Source of the DNA: Hymenobacter jeollabukensis
GTDB taxonomy: Bacteria; Bacteroidota; Bacteroidia; Cytophagales; Hymenobacteraceae
Length of the DNA: 64,000 nt
Direction of reading: 5' to 3'
NCBI RefSeq assembly: GCF_005771675.1
Contig: NZ_VAJM01000002.1
Location: 744,001-808,000 of the forward strand
Position 1 is the first letter of the stretch; every line of letters starts with the position of its first letter. Both the position numbers and the translations under genes were made by a program. The notes beneath the pieces are model-generated. The model saw only the letters and a program-made list of their open reading frames with translations, had not been told where the DNA came from and did no database searches. Shown here piece by piece: positions 24,436-32,450 of the stretch.

Positions 24436-25431
24436 ATGAAAAGATACCTCCCGCACTGGCTGCTGGTGCTGGCCGTGCTATGCCTGGCCGGGTGCAACGA
24501 CGACGATACGAGCACCGACGAAGACATTCTGGGCGTGTGGTCGGGCCGCTCCCAATTCGAGGGCCTGGCCCGCAACGCGGCCGTGAGCTTCACCATCGGC
24601 GACAAGGCCTACGTGGGCCTGGGCACCAACGGCACAAGTAAGTTTGTGGACTTCTGGGAGTACAATCCCGCCACCAATACCTGGACTCAGAAAGCCGATT
24701 TCCCGGGCGTGGGCCGCTATTTGGCCGTGGGCTTCAGCGCCAACGGCAAGGGCTACGTGGGCACCGGTTACGACGGGGCCAACAAGCTGCGCGACTTCTA
24801 CGAGTACGACCCGGCCGCCAACCAGTGGACGCGCAAGGCCGACTTCGGCGGCACGGCCCGCTACGGCGCCGTGGCCCTGAGCATTGCCGGCAAGGGCTAC
24901 ATTGGCACCGGCTTCGACGGCAACGCCAAGAAGGACTTCTGGCAGTACGACCCGGCCACCGACCAGTGGACGCAGAAACCCTCGTTCGGCGGCAACAAGC
25001 GGCAGGGCGCGGTGGCCTTCACCCTGAACAACCAGGGCTACCTGCTGCTCGGCGCCGACAACGGCTCGTACATGGTCGACGTGTGGTCGTACGACCCCGG
25101 CAACGAGCTGTGGAGTCAGCACCGGGAGCTGATCAACAGCACCGATTACGACTACGATTACAGCGCCCTGCCGCGGTCCAACGCCACGGCTTTCGTGGTG
25201 GGCACGCACGGCTTCGTGGCCCTGGGCACCAACGGCAGTACGCTCACCTCGTGCTACGAGTACGACCCCGACGCCGATACCTGGACGCAGAAAACCTCGT
25301 TCGGCGGCGTGGCCCGCACTTACCCCGTCAGCTTCGGGCTGGGCAACCGGGGCTACGTGGGCCTCGGCCTGGCCAGCGCCCTGCGCCTCGATGACCTCTG
25401 GCAGATTGCGCCCAATGAGTCGCCCGACTAA
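24436..25431 (+). CDS. Kelch-repeat lipoprotein
   Basis: A 331-residue lipoprotein: MKRYLPHWLLVLAVLCLAGC is a signal peptide with lipobox LAGC, followed by an acidic NDDDTSTDED stretch that suits surface export in Bacteroidota. The rest is six Kelch-type blades, each with a YEYDP or YDPATDQWTQK segment and a G-Y-V/I-G-T/L-G strand, forming a beta-propeller. Such proteins usually bind sugars or other proteins; no catalytic residues are evident. The start at 24436 was chosen for the signal peptide. The next gene (DUF4270) begins 17 bases before this one ends, so the two are almost certainly co-translated. Confidence 0.88.
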   Translation: MKRYLPHWLLVLAVLCLAGCNDDDTSTDEDILGVWSGRSQFEGLARNAAVSFTIGDKAYVGLGTNGTSKFVDFWEYNPATNTWTQKADFPGVGRYLAVGFSANGKGYVGTGYDGANKLRDFYEYDPAANQWTRKADFGGTARYGAVALSIAGKGYIGTGFDGNAKKDFWQYDPATDQWTQKPSFGGNKRQGAVAFTLNNQGYLLLGADNGSYMVDVWSYDPGNELWSQHRELINSTDYDYDYSALPRSNATAFVVGTHGFVALGTNGSTLTSCYEYDPDADTWTQKTSFGGVARTYPVSFGLGNRGYVGLGLASALRLDDLWQIAPNESPD

Positions 25432-26755
25432 GCTACCGCCGCGTGCCGCCCGGGCCCTGCCCGGCATGGCCCTGCTGCTGGGCTTGCTGAGCCTGCTGGG
25501 GACGCTGGCGGGCTGCGAAGCCACCGGCACGGACTTCGAAAACACGCTGCCCGCCAGCGCCGGCACCCTCGGCACCATCTTCACCGACACGCTGACGGTG
25601 CGCACCTCCACGGTGCTGACCGATTCGGTGGCCTCGTCCTCGTCGAGCTACCTGCTGCTGGGGCGCTACCAGGACGGCCGCCTGGGCACCATCACGGCCC
25701 GCAGCTACCTGCAGGTGGCCCCCAGCTCCGCCGAAGCCCCCGAAACCGAGGCCGTCTTCGACTCGGTGGTGCTGGTGCTGGCCACCGACAGCTACCGCTA
25801 CGGCGACACCACCCGTACCCAGCACTTGCGGGTGCACCGTCTGCAGACGGACCTGCGCGGCACCGCCACCTACTACACCGCCGACGCGCGCCCTTACGAC
25901 GCGGCTACGCTGGGCGAAGCCACGTTCCGGGCCCGCAAGCCGCTGACCACCCTGCGGGTGCGCCTCGACCATAGCCTGGGCCAAAGCCTGTTCGATGCCA
26001 CCCAGCAGGGCGCGCTGAGCACCACCGACGAGTTGCTGGCCCGGCTGCCCGGCCTGGTGCTCGCGCCCGGCTCCACCGACGACGCGGCGCTGCTGCGCTT
26101 CACGGTGGCCTCGTCGGCGCTGCGGCTTTACTACCACCTGCCCTGGTCGCTCGATACCTACGGGGCAGTCAGTTTCGCCGTATCCGATGGGCCGAAGCAT
26201 TTCTACCAGCTGGAAGCCGACCGGCGCGGCAGCCTGCTCAGCCCGCTCACGGGCATGCACCAGGCGCTGCCCAGTGCCCGCACGGCCGAGGAAACCTACA
26301 TCGAGGCCGGGCTGGGGCTGCAGACTAAGGTGGAGCTGCCGTACCTGCGGGAGCTGAAGCAACTGGGCGGCACCCTCGTCGTCAACGCCGCCGTGCTGGA
26401 CGCGGAAGTGACTACCGACAGCGAAAACCGCTTTCTGCCGCCGCCCACGGTCCTCACGCCCCGCCTCACCGATGCCGGCAACCACCTCGGGGCCTACTTC
26501 GTCGACGGCAGCAGCAGTATCATCACGGCCAGCTACCAACGGGGCGTCTCACCCCGCACCGGCCTGGAGCGCGGCACTTACGCCGTGCCGCTCACCAACT
26601 ACTGCGCGCAGGTGCTGGCCGGCAGCCTCGCCAACCACGGCATCCTGCTCGGCCCCGGCAGCAGCGACGTGGCCGAGCGCGTGGTGCTCGGCAGCGGCCA
26701 GAGTACGGCCGCCCCCATGAAGCTGCGGCTGTATTTCACCCGCGTCAGCCTCTGA
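25415..26755 (+). CDS. DUF4270-family lipoprotein
   Basis: A 446-residue lipoprotein: the hydrophobic segment ends in the lipobox LAGC (MALLLGLLSLLGTLAGCEATG). The early motif DTLTVRTSTVLTDSV, then SSSSYLLLGRYQDGRLGTITARSYLQ, is characteristic of DUF4270, an outer-membrane lipoprotein family confined to Bacteroidota whose function is not established. The ATG at 25415 lies inside the end of the Kelch gene. The C-terminus carries LVVNAAVLDAEV and a final beta-strand LRLYFTRVSL. Together with the Kelch lipoprotein it probably forms a surface-exposed pair. Confidence 0.88.
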   Translation: MSRPTKLPPRAARALPGMALLLGLLSLLGTLAGCEATGTDFENTLPASAGTLGTIFTDTLTVRTSTVLTDSVASSSSSYLLLGRYQDGRLGTITARSYLQVAPSSAEAPETEAVFDSVVLVLATDSYRYGDTTRTQHLRVHRLQTDLRGTATYYTADARPYDAATLGEATFRARKPLTTLRVRLDHSLGQSLFDATQQGALSTTDELLARLPGLVLAPGSTDDAALLRFTVASSALRLYYHLPWSLDTYGAVSFAVSDGPKHFYQLEADRRGSLLSPLTGMHQALPSARTAEETYIEAGLGLQTKVELPYLRELKQLGGTLVVNAAVLDAEVTTDSENRFLPPPTVLTPRLTDAGNHLGAYFVDGSSSIITASYQRGVSPRTGLERGTYAVPLTNYCAQVLAGSLANHGILLGPGSSDVAERVVLGSGQSTAAPMKLRLYFTRVSL

Positions 26756-26777
26756 AGCAGGTTTCCCGTTTTGCCGA

Positions 26778-26833
26778 AACCCATCGGGCCGGGCGCCGCA
26801 AGCACGCTTGCAGGGCCCGGCCCGATTTGGGTT
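26778..26833. terminator. Long bidirectional terminator hairpin
   Basis: AACCCATCGGGCCGGG (26778-26793) pairs with CCCGGCCCGATTTGGGTT (26816-26833), with a second inner stem GCAAGC/GCTTGC. It stands between convergent genes (DUF4270 lipoprotein and T9SS protein). Confidence 0.7.
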
Positions 26834-26872
26834 AGCCGGCTGTGTAGTCGTAAGGAAGGGCCGCGCCGGGAC

Positions 26873-28471
26873 TCAGTTCAGCTCCACCAGCAGGGTTTGC
26901 ACCTGCCCGCTGCCCACGGCCCGCACGGTGTAGAGGCCCCGCGGCAGGTCGGCCACGTTCCAGACCAGCTCCGACACGCCGGGGCCGTCGGAGCCGAGGT
27001 GCTGACGTACCACCCGGCCCTGCAGGCTCACCAGTTGCACACTGGTACCGGGCGCCGTGGGCAGCCGCACCGTCAGCAGGTTCTGGGCGGGGTTGGGGTA
27101 CACGCTCAGCGGCACTACATTGCCCGGGCCGATGGGCTGCACGAAGCGCATGGACGCGAGGAAGTTGCCACTGCCGGCCGCCGATACGGGGTAGCTGCCA
27201 AAGGTAGCGGCCCCGGTGAAGGTCCCGCCCGTCACCACGCGGCGCTGCAGGGGCGTCAGGCCCGGTGCCGTGGCCAGGCATTTGCTCCCATCGATGCCAC
27301 TGGCGGCCAGCTCCCAGCTGATGGCTCCGCCGGGCTTCAGGCCAATGACGGCGCCACCGCTGGCCGAACGCTTCAGCCAGACCACCGGCGCGCCGTCGGA
27401 CAAGGCCGCGCCGCCGTTGGCTTCGGCCGCGCCTACTGACTTCAGCCACGCCACCGTGCCGGCCGGGTCGAGGTGGGCCACGAAACCCTCGCGGCCGGCC
27501 GAGGCCATGAGGCTGGCCGCGCCCAGGGCGTACGTGCCGCTGAAGCCGCCCGCCAGGTAGCTGTGGCCCGCCGCATCCACGGCCAGGGCCGTGGCGCCGC
27601 TTTGGTCGCCGCGGGCCCAGGCCACGTTGCCGGTAGTGCCATCGAGCCGGGCCAGCACCGTGCCCGAGGGCGGCCCGGGCAGCGTGCTGCCGCCGATGGT
27701 CAGCGGCCCGAAGTAGGTGCCGAGCATGTACACCCCGTGCAGTGCATCGGTGCCGATGTCAATACCCATGGAGCTAAGCGGGGCCGAGGCCAGGGTGTTC
27801 CAGCGGAACGCGCCTGCGCCGTTCAACGACAGCACGAACAGCTGCCGGGGCCCGGCGGCCACGCTGCCGCCGCTGCTGAGCCGGTAGCCGTAGCTGATGC
27901 CGGTCAGGTAGCTGTTGCCGGCCGCGTCGGTGGCAATGGCGTTGCAGGTGGTGGGCAGGTTGCTGCTGCCGCCCTGCACGGCCCACTGAATGCTGCCCGC
28001 CGCCGACAGCTTCAGCACCACGAACTTGTCGGTAATGTACTGGTCGGGAGGGAGGTTGCTGCCGGGCACCGAACTGGCAAACAGGCCATTCATGCGCCCC
28101 ACCACCACCGATTCGCCCGTAACTGGGTTCACGCTGATATCGGTGCCGCTGGCGAAGATGCCGGTGGAGCTGCCGGTGGCAAACGGCTGCGCGGCCAGCG
28201 GCGTCACCCACTCGGCGCGGCCGGTGGGGCCGAACTTGGCCACCAGCAAGTCGCCGATGGCGCTGCTGCTGGTGAGCGAAAACCGCCCGACGGTGATGCT
28301 GCCGCTGAATTGCCCGGTGACGTAGGCATTGCCCTGGGCATCGGTGGCGACGCTATTTACTACAAACGATTGCGCATTAGCCCATTGCCACTGGGGCGCC
28401 TGGGCCCGGGCCGGTAGCAGCCACAGCAGATAGCACAGAGCAGTAAGGAGTAGTGGGAGTACTCGTTTCAT
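26873..28471 (-). CDS. Secreted SBBP-like beta-propeller protein with T9SS type A sorting domain
   Basis: A 532-residue exported protein with signal peptide MKRVLPLLLTALCYLLWLLPARA. The middle carries at least five repeats of the form ATDAQGNAYVTGQF or ATDAAGNSYLTG, alternating with AQPF/WxxLD segments, as in SBBP (beta-propeller) repeat proteins. The C-terminal 80 residues are a type IX secretion sorting domain: SVYPNPAQNLLTVRLP, VQLVSLQGRVV and LPRGLYTVRAVGSGQVQTLLVELN. It should therefore cross the outer membrane by T9SS and remain attached to or be released from the surface. The ATG at 28471 was preferred over an upstream start that adds 14 charged residues. Confidence 0.88.
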   Translation of the reverse strand: MKRVLPLLLTALCYLLWLLPARAQAPQWQWANAQSFVVNSVATDAQGNAYVTGQFSGSITVGRFSLTSSSAIGDLLVAKFGPTGRAEWVTPLAAQPFATGSSTGIFASGTDISVNPVTGESVVVGRMNGLFASSVPGSNLPPDQYITDKFVVLKLSAAGSIQWAVQGGSSNLPTTCNAIATDAAGNSYLTGISYGYRLSSGGSVAAGPRQLFVLSLNGAGAFRWNTLASAPLSSMGIDIGTDALHGVYMLGTYFGPLTIGGSTLPGPPSGTVLARLDGTTGNVAWARGDQSGATALAVDAAGHSYLAGGFSGTYALGAASLMASAGREGFVAHLDPAGTVAWLKSVGAAEANGGAALSDGAPVVWLKRSASGGAVIGLKPGGAISWELAASGIDGSKCLATAPGLTPLQRRVVTGGTFTGAATFGSYPVSAAGSGNFLASMRFVQPIGPGNVVPLSVYPNPAQNLLTVRLPTAPGTSVQLVSLQGRVVRQHLGSDGPGVSELVWNVADLPRGLYTVRAVGSGQVQTLLVELN

Positions 28472-28684
28472 TCGAATAAGCCGTGAAAATGACACTGTCT
28501 TCTTTTCCGTCAACCACTAGGCGCCCATCGGTGGGGCCGCCGCGCAAAAGCCTCCATCTCTCTGGCCTTGCCCCGAATCACACACCCAAATTAGAGATAT
28601 AGCAATAGGAAATACGGTTTTAATTCAAAAAATGATTGATAGTTCAATCCGTCTTCCTTCCGTGCTACCATTCCCAAAATCAAA

Positions 28685-28719
28685 CCGCCCGGAATCATCC
28701 ACATGGTGACTCCGGGCGG
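28685..28719 (-). terminator. Intrinsic terminator downstream of prmA
   Basis: CCGCCCGGAATCA pairs with TGACTCCGGGCGG across a 9-base loop; on the minus strand TTTGATTTTGG follows. It begins about 30 bases after the prmA stop. Confidence 0.7.
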
Positions 28720-28750
28720 CGCAGGCCTACGGCTGAGCTAAAAGCCGAGC

Positions 28751-29593
28751 TTATTCGGGCTTGGTGAAGATGGCCGATACCCAGTGGTTCTGCACGCGGT
28801 GCGACTGGTAGCGGAACCCTTCGCGCTCGGCCGCTTCGCGGATGAGGTGCAGGTCTTCTTCGTAGAAGCCCGAGAAGATGATGGGGCCGCCGGGCTGCAG
28901 GTAGCGGTAGTAGGCCGCCATGTCGTCGAGCAGCACGTTGCGGTTGATATTGGCCAGGATCAGGTCGAAGGGCGCTTCGCCTTCCAGGGCGGTGATGTCG
29001 CCGAGGCGGGCTTCCACCTTGTCCTGCACGTTGTTTTCCTGGGCGTTGTCGGCGGCGTTTTCGGCCGTCCAGGGCTCCACGTCCACGGCCAGCACGTGGC
29101 TGGCGCCCAGGTGCACGGCCATGATGGCCAGAATGCCGGTGCCGCAGCCCATGTCGAGCACGCGCTTGCCCTGATGGTCCACGGTGAGCTGGTTTTCAAT
29201 CATCAGCGCCGTGGTGTTGTGGTGGCCGGTGCCGAAGGACATGCGCGGCATAATCACGATGTCGTAGGGCAGATCGGGCCGGGCTTCGTGGAACGGGGCG
29301 CGCACCGATACTTTCTCTCCGATGACCAGCGGCTCGAAGTTTTTCTCCCACTCCGTATTCCAGTTCTGGCGGGTAATCACCCGGCTTTCGGCCGTGGGCA
29401 TGCCCTCGGGCCAGTGCTGGTACTTGTCGATAATGGCCTGGGTAGCTTCCTTATCGAAGGCGTCCTCGGTGGTGTAGGCGCAGAAGCCCTGCTCGTTTTC
29501 CTCGAAGGTGTCGAAGCTGAGCTGGCCGAGCTCGGCAATGAGGATATCGGCCAGATCGGCCGGGGCGGTGACGCGCAGTTCGATGAAATCCAT
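28751..29593 (-). CDS. prmA: Ribosomal protein L11 methyltransferase
   Basis: Methylates lysines and the N-terminus of ribosomal protein L11 using S-adenosylmethionine. The 280-residue length is normal. The N-terminal substrate domain runs to about residue 110 (MDFIELRVTAP, NWNTEWEKNFEPLVIGEKVSVRAP). The methyltransferase domain follows with MPRMSFGTGHHNTTALMI, VLDMGCGTGILAIMA (SAM motif I), VLAVDVEPW, and DLILANINRNVL, the family's NxxxN motif. It is a single gene between two terminators. An ATCTTTG sequence lies upstream but lacks the leading TA. Confidence 0.96.
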   Translation of the reverse strand: MDFIELRVTAPADLADILIAELGQLSFDTFEENEQGFCAYTTEDAFDKEATQAIIDKYQHWPEGMPTAESRVITRQNWNTEWEKNFEPLVIGEKVSVRAPFHEARPDLPYDIVIMPRMSFGTGHHNTTALMIENQLTVDHQGKRVLDMGCGTGILAIMAVHLGASHVLAVDVEPWTAENAADNAQENNVQDKVEARLGDITALEGEAPFDLILANINRNVLLDDMAAYYRYLQPGGPIIFSGFYEEDLHLIREAAEREGFRYQSHRVQNHWVSAIFTKPE

Positions 29594-29694
29594 GTCTTGA
29601 TGTGCGAATGAGGGAAATGGGCTGATGGGCTAAGGCTCGTCACCAGGCACCCGTTCGGGGCCGCAAAGATGCGGCGGTTTTCGGGGCGGCGCAC

Positions 29695-29732
29695 AAAAAA
29701 AGCCGCTCCGGCCGGGTGGCGCGGAGCGGCTT
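29695..29732 (-). terminator. Intrinsic terminator of the small exported protein gene
   Basis: On the minus strand AAGCCGCTCCG and its complement form an 11-bp stem followed by seven T residues (A-run at 29695-29701), 20 bases after the stop at 29752. Confidence 0.9.
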
Positions 29733-29751
29733 CGATACGCTATCGGCGGCC

Positions 29752-30132
29752 TCAGTCCTTGCGGCAGCCGGCGAAGGAGCGGACTTTGGTGTAGTAGATG
29801 CCGAAATCGGCGAAGGAGCGGTTGTCGGTAACGAGCACGGTGAAGTCGGCGAAGTCGCGGGCGTCGGTGATATACCACAGCCCAGCCTTGTCGGCGAAGA
29901 GCTTGTTGGCTTCCTGAAACACCACGAGATTGGCAAAGGCTTCCTGCTGCTCCACGTACACGGTGGCCGAGCAAAAGCCGCGGCGGCGCGGGTCGCGCTC
30001 CAGGTAAATGGCGCCGTAGAGCTTGCAGGGGTCGGCGTAACCGCCGGTTTGAGTCACCGAAGGCGCCAGCGGCACCGCAGCAGCCGCGGGCTGCCACCAG
30101 AGCAAAGCCGATACGAAGGTAGTCAGGAGCAT
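29752..30132 (-). CDS. Small exported protein, DUF6150-like
   Basis: A 126-residue protein with a signal peptide (MLLTTFVSALLWWQPAAAA) from the ATG at 30130-30132. The mature part consists of repeats of the type ADFTVLVTDNRSFADFGIYY and KLFADKAGLWYITDARDFAD, a pattern typical of DUF6150-type proteins in Bacteroidota, which are chains of short beta-strand pairs ending in FAGC or WxN. Two cysteines (CKLY and GFCSAT) and a third in SFAGCRKD could form disulphides. The function is not known; the family name is recalled from sequence style and has moderate certainty. Confidence 0.6.
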   Translation of the reverse strand: MLLTTFVSALLWWQPAAAAVPLAPSVTQTGGYADPCKLYGAIYLERDPRRRGFCSATVYVEQQEAFANLVVFQEANKLFADKAGLWYITDARDFADFTVLVTDNRSFADFGIYYTKVRSFAGCRKD

Positions 30133-30220
30133 AAGCGGGAAGTCAGCGTCGATTACCGCCGAGACAAGTACCGGGCCGGAATGGTTCGGGCAGTGCGTTC
30201 CTGCCGACAAGACGAGCTAT

Positions 30221-30240
30221 TTGGTAAGATAGATTACCAA
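30221..30240. promoter_or_regulatory. Inverted repeat, possible operator
   Basis: TTGGTAA-GATAGA-TTACCAA, perfect 7-bp arms with a 6-base spacer, in an A/T-rich stretch 88 bases upstream of the small exported protein gene. Confidence 0.35.
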
Positions 30241-30335
30241 AAAGAAAGATCTGTGCAAATATCCGAGGGAGGTAGTAAACCGGTTTTCTATTCCCCTCAA
30301 TGGCTGTCTTCGCTCCGCTTTCCGCTGCAAGCTAA

Positions 30336-30363
30336 GGGCCTTGACCGTTGTCAGTCAAGGCCC
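30336..30363 (-). terminator. Hairpin after tpiA
   Basis: GGGCCTTGAC pairs with GTCAAGGCCC across an 8-base loop, 8 bases after the tpiA stop. The T-run on the minus strand is poor. Confidence 0.6.
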
Positions 30364-30370
30364 CGCGCCG

Positions 30371-31135
30371 TTAAAACGACTTGATAATCTCCGTGAAGTC
30401 GCGCGACTTCAGCGAGGCGCCGCCAATCAGGCCGCCGTCCACGTCGGGCTGGCTGAACAGCTCGCGGGCGTTCTGGGCATTGGCCGAGCCGCCGTAGAGG
30501 ATGGTGGTGTTCTGGGCCGCTTCGGCGTCGTAGGCGCGGGCAATCTGCTCGCGGATGAAGGCGTGCACCTCCTGCGCCTGCTGGCTGGTGGCCGTCTTGC
30601 CCGTGCCGATGGCCCAGACGGGCTCGTAAGCTACCACGACCTGCGCAAATTCCTCGTTGGAGAGGTGAAACAGCCCGTCCTTGAGCTGCTTTTCGATGAA
30701 GGCGAAGGTTTCGTTGGCTTCCCGGGTTTCCAGCGACTCGCCCACGCAGAAGATGGGCTTCAGGCCGGCGCTGAGAGCGGCTTTCAGCTTCTGGCTCAGC
30801 AGCTCGTCGTCCTCGCCGAAGTACTGCCGGCGCTCGGAGTGGCCCAGAATCACGTACTCGGTGCCGATGGACGCGAGCAGCTTGGCCGATACCTCGCCGG
30901 TGAAGGCGCCGCTTTCCTTCTGGTGGCAGTTCTGGGCCCCCAGGTGCAGGCGGCCGCCCTGGGGCAGCAGCCGGCCCACCACGGGCAGCAGCGGGAAGGG
31001 CGGGCAAATCACGACTTCCACGGCCGAGCCGGTGGTTTCGTCCTGCACCATGGGCACGATTTCCGATACCAGGGCCTGCGCGTCCTGGAGGGTGGTGTTC
31101 ATCTTCCAGTTGCCGGCGACGATGTTCTTGCGCAT
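30371..31135 (-). CDS. tpiA: Triosephosphate isomerase
   Basis: Interconverts dihydroxyacetone phosphate and glyceraldehyde-3-phosphate in glycolysis and gluconeogenesis. The 254-residue TIM barrel has all active-site residues: Asn9 and Lys11 in GNWKMN, His99 in VILGHSERR, Glu171 in VVAYEPVWAIGTGK (with the flexible phosphate-binding loop), and LYGGSAN and DGGLIGGASL at the C-terminal phosphate site. It is a cytoplasmic dimer in other bacteria. It stands alone, transcribed from an upstream region shared with nothing else, with a hairpin right after the stop. Confidence 0.98.
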   Translation of the reverse strand: MRKNIVAGNWKMNTTLQDAQALVSEIVPMVQDETTGSAVEVVICPPFPLLPVVGRLLPQGGRLHLGAQNCHQKESGAFTGEVSAKLLASIGTEYVILGHSERRQYFGEDDELLSQKLKAALSAGLKPIFCVGESLETREANETFAFIEKQLKDGLFHLSNEEFAQVVVAYEPVWAIGTGKTATSQQAQEVHAFIREQIARAYDAEAAQNTTILYGGSANAQNARELFSQPDVDGGLIGGASLKSRDFTEIIKSF

Positions 31136-31255
31136 AAGGGAGAATTAGGGAAAAGTAGGGGCTGCAAAGAAACGGATTTGCCCGGCACCGCACCGGCCCG
31201 CCCACCAGCGGCCTTCCTCCTGCTCCCGTACGCGGCGCCTCAGTCGGCGCGCTGG

Positions 31256-32041
31256 CTAGGCGGAGTGACGCCCGCGCAGGCTGCGGCCGAGCACCAGCAG
31301 CGCCGCCAGCGCCAGCAGGCCGGCGCCGGCCAGGGCCAGCCAGCCCAGCTCCGGCACCGCCAGGCGCTGCACCGCCCAGATGCCCAGCAGCCCCCAGGTC
31401 AGCACCAGCGGGTACACCGCGTCGCGGAAGGCGAAGGCCAGCAGCAGCCCCAACAGCACCACCACGGCCAGCAGCACCACCGCGAGCAGGATGCTCACGT
31501 TGGTGGGAGTCGTCCAGCCCAGGCGCTGCAGGCCCAGCGTTACGTTGATGACGGTGGCCACCGAAATCCAACCCAGAAACAACGACAGCGGCCAGCTCGA
31601 CGGCCGCGGCGACAAGCCCCCGAACACCAGGCGCCGGGCCCGGCCGTAGCCCAGCACCAGGGCGCCCAAGGTCAGCAGCATCAGCACCGTGCAGGTGCCC
31701 AGGGCCTCGTAGCTGAAGCCAACTACCCACAGCGCCGCCGCGGTGCTGGCTACCGCCAAGGGCGCGGCCACGGCATCGGGCAAGGGGTTGCGGCGCTGGG
31801 CGGGCAGCAGTTGCCACACCGCGTAAAAAGCCAGCGCGAGGAATATCAGCCCCCAGATGCTGAAAGCCCAGCCCGCGGGCGTGAGCAGCGTCGGGTAGCG
31901 GGCCGATACGGCGCCCATGTTCTGTCCGTTGGCCGGGTGAGTATTCCACCAGTAGTTCAGCAGAATGCAGCCGAAGATGGCCGCAGCAGCCAGCCAGCGC
32001 CATGTACGGGAAGGAGCAGGAGCGAAGGAGTGGGTTTCCAT
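31256..32041 (-). CDS. TspO/MBR-like tryptophan-rich membrane protein
   Basis: A 261-residue membrane protein starting at ATG 32039-32041 (METHSFAPAPSRTWRW). About seven to eight hydrophobic helices are visible. The segment YPTLLTPAGWAFSIWGLIFL fits the conserved PAGWAFSIWG motif of larger TspO-related (tryptophan-rich sensory) proteins, and LLNYWWNTHPANGQNMGAV precedes it as in that group. Such proteins bind porphyrin-like or sterol-like ligands, but this longer bacterial branch is not well characterised. It is adjacent to tpiA on the same strand, about 120 bases away, but an independent role is expected. Confidence 0.65.
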   Translation of the reverse strand: METHSFAPAPSRTWRWLAAAAIFGCILLNYWWNTHPANGQNMGAVSARYPTLLTPAGWAFSIWGLIFLALAFYAVWQLLPAQRRNPLPDAVAAPLAVASTAAALWVVGFSYEALGTCTVLMLLTLGALVLGYGRARRLVFGGLSPRPSSWPLSLFLGWISVATVINVTLGLQRLGWTTPTNVSILLAVVLLAVVVLLGLLLAFAFRDAVYPLVLTWGLLGIWAVQRLAVPELGWLALAGAGLLALAALLVLGRSLRGRHSA

Positions 32042-32450
32042 GCTATAAATGTGCGGACAGTAAGCGAAAAAGAACAGCACGCAGAAGCGCTGACGCCCGC
32101 TTGTCGAGGCATGAGCGTGCAAAGAACCAGGCTGACCTGAACGTCAGGGGCTACCGACCCTCGCGCTACAAAGTAGACACGGGTTGGTTTCGACGCCGCA
32201 TCTTGCTGCCAACGCCTTGTTTCAGAGCGGTCTTGGATATATCGGCCGGGCGTTCCAGCCCAAAGGCTCCGCTCGTATTTGGCCGGAAGCTCCAACGCAA
32301 GCCGAACGAGTAGCCCGATGGTACCGCGAAGCAGAGTACACCAGCCGGACGAAGCGCAGCGCGCTGCGAAGAATAGGCCCGGCTTCGCAAGTCAGGAAGC
32401 CGGGCGTCATCACAAGCAGTGTACTGGCCTGCAACACGGTGACTGACCCG
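32042..32450. other. Intergenic region without a recognised gene
   Basis: About 410 bases between the TspO-like gene and the TPR kinase. Open frames exist on both strands but none has a credible start or motif. A 10-bp hairpin (GCCCGGCTTC with GAAGCCGGGC) at 32377-32405 lies about 45 bases after the kinase stop on the minus strand and may act as its terminator, although the T-run is weak. Confidence 0.55.
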
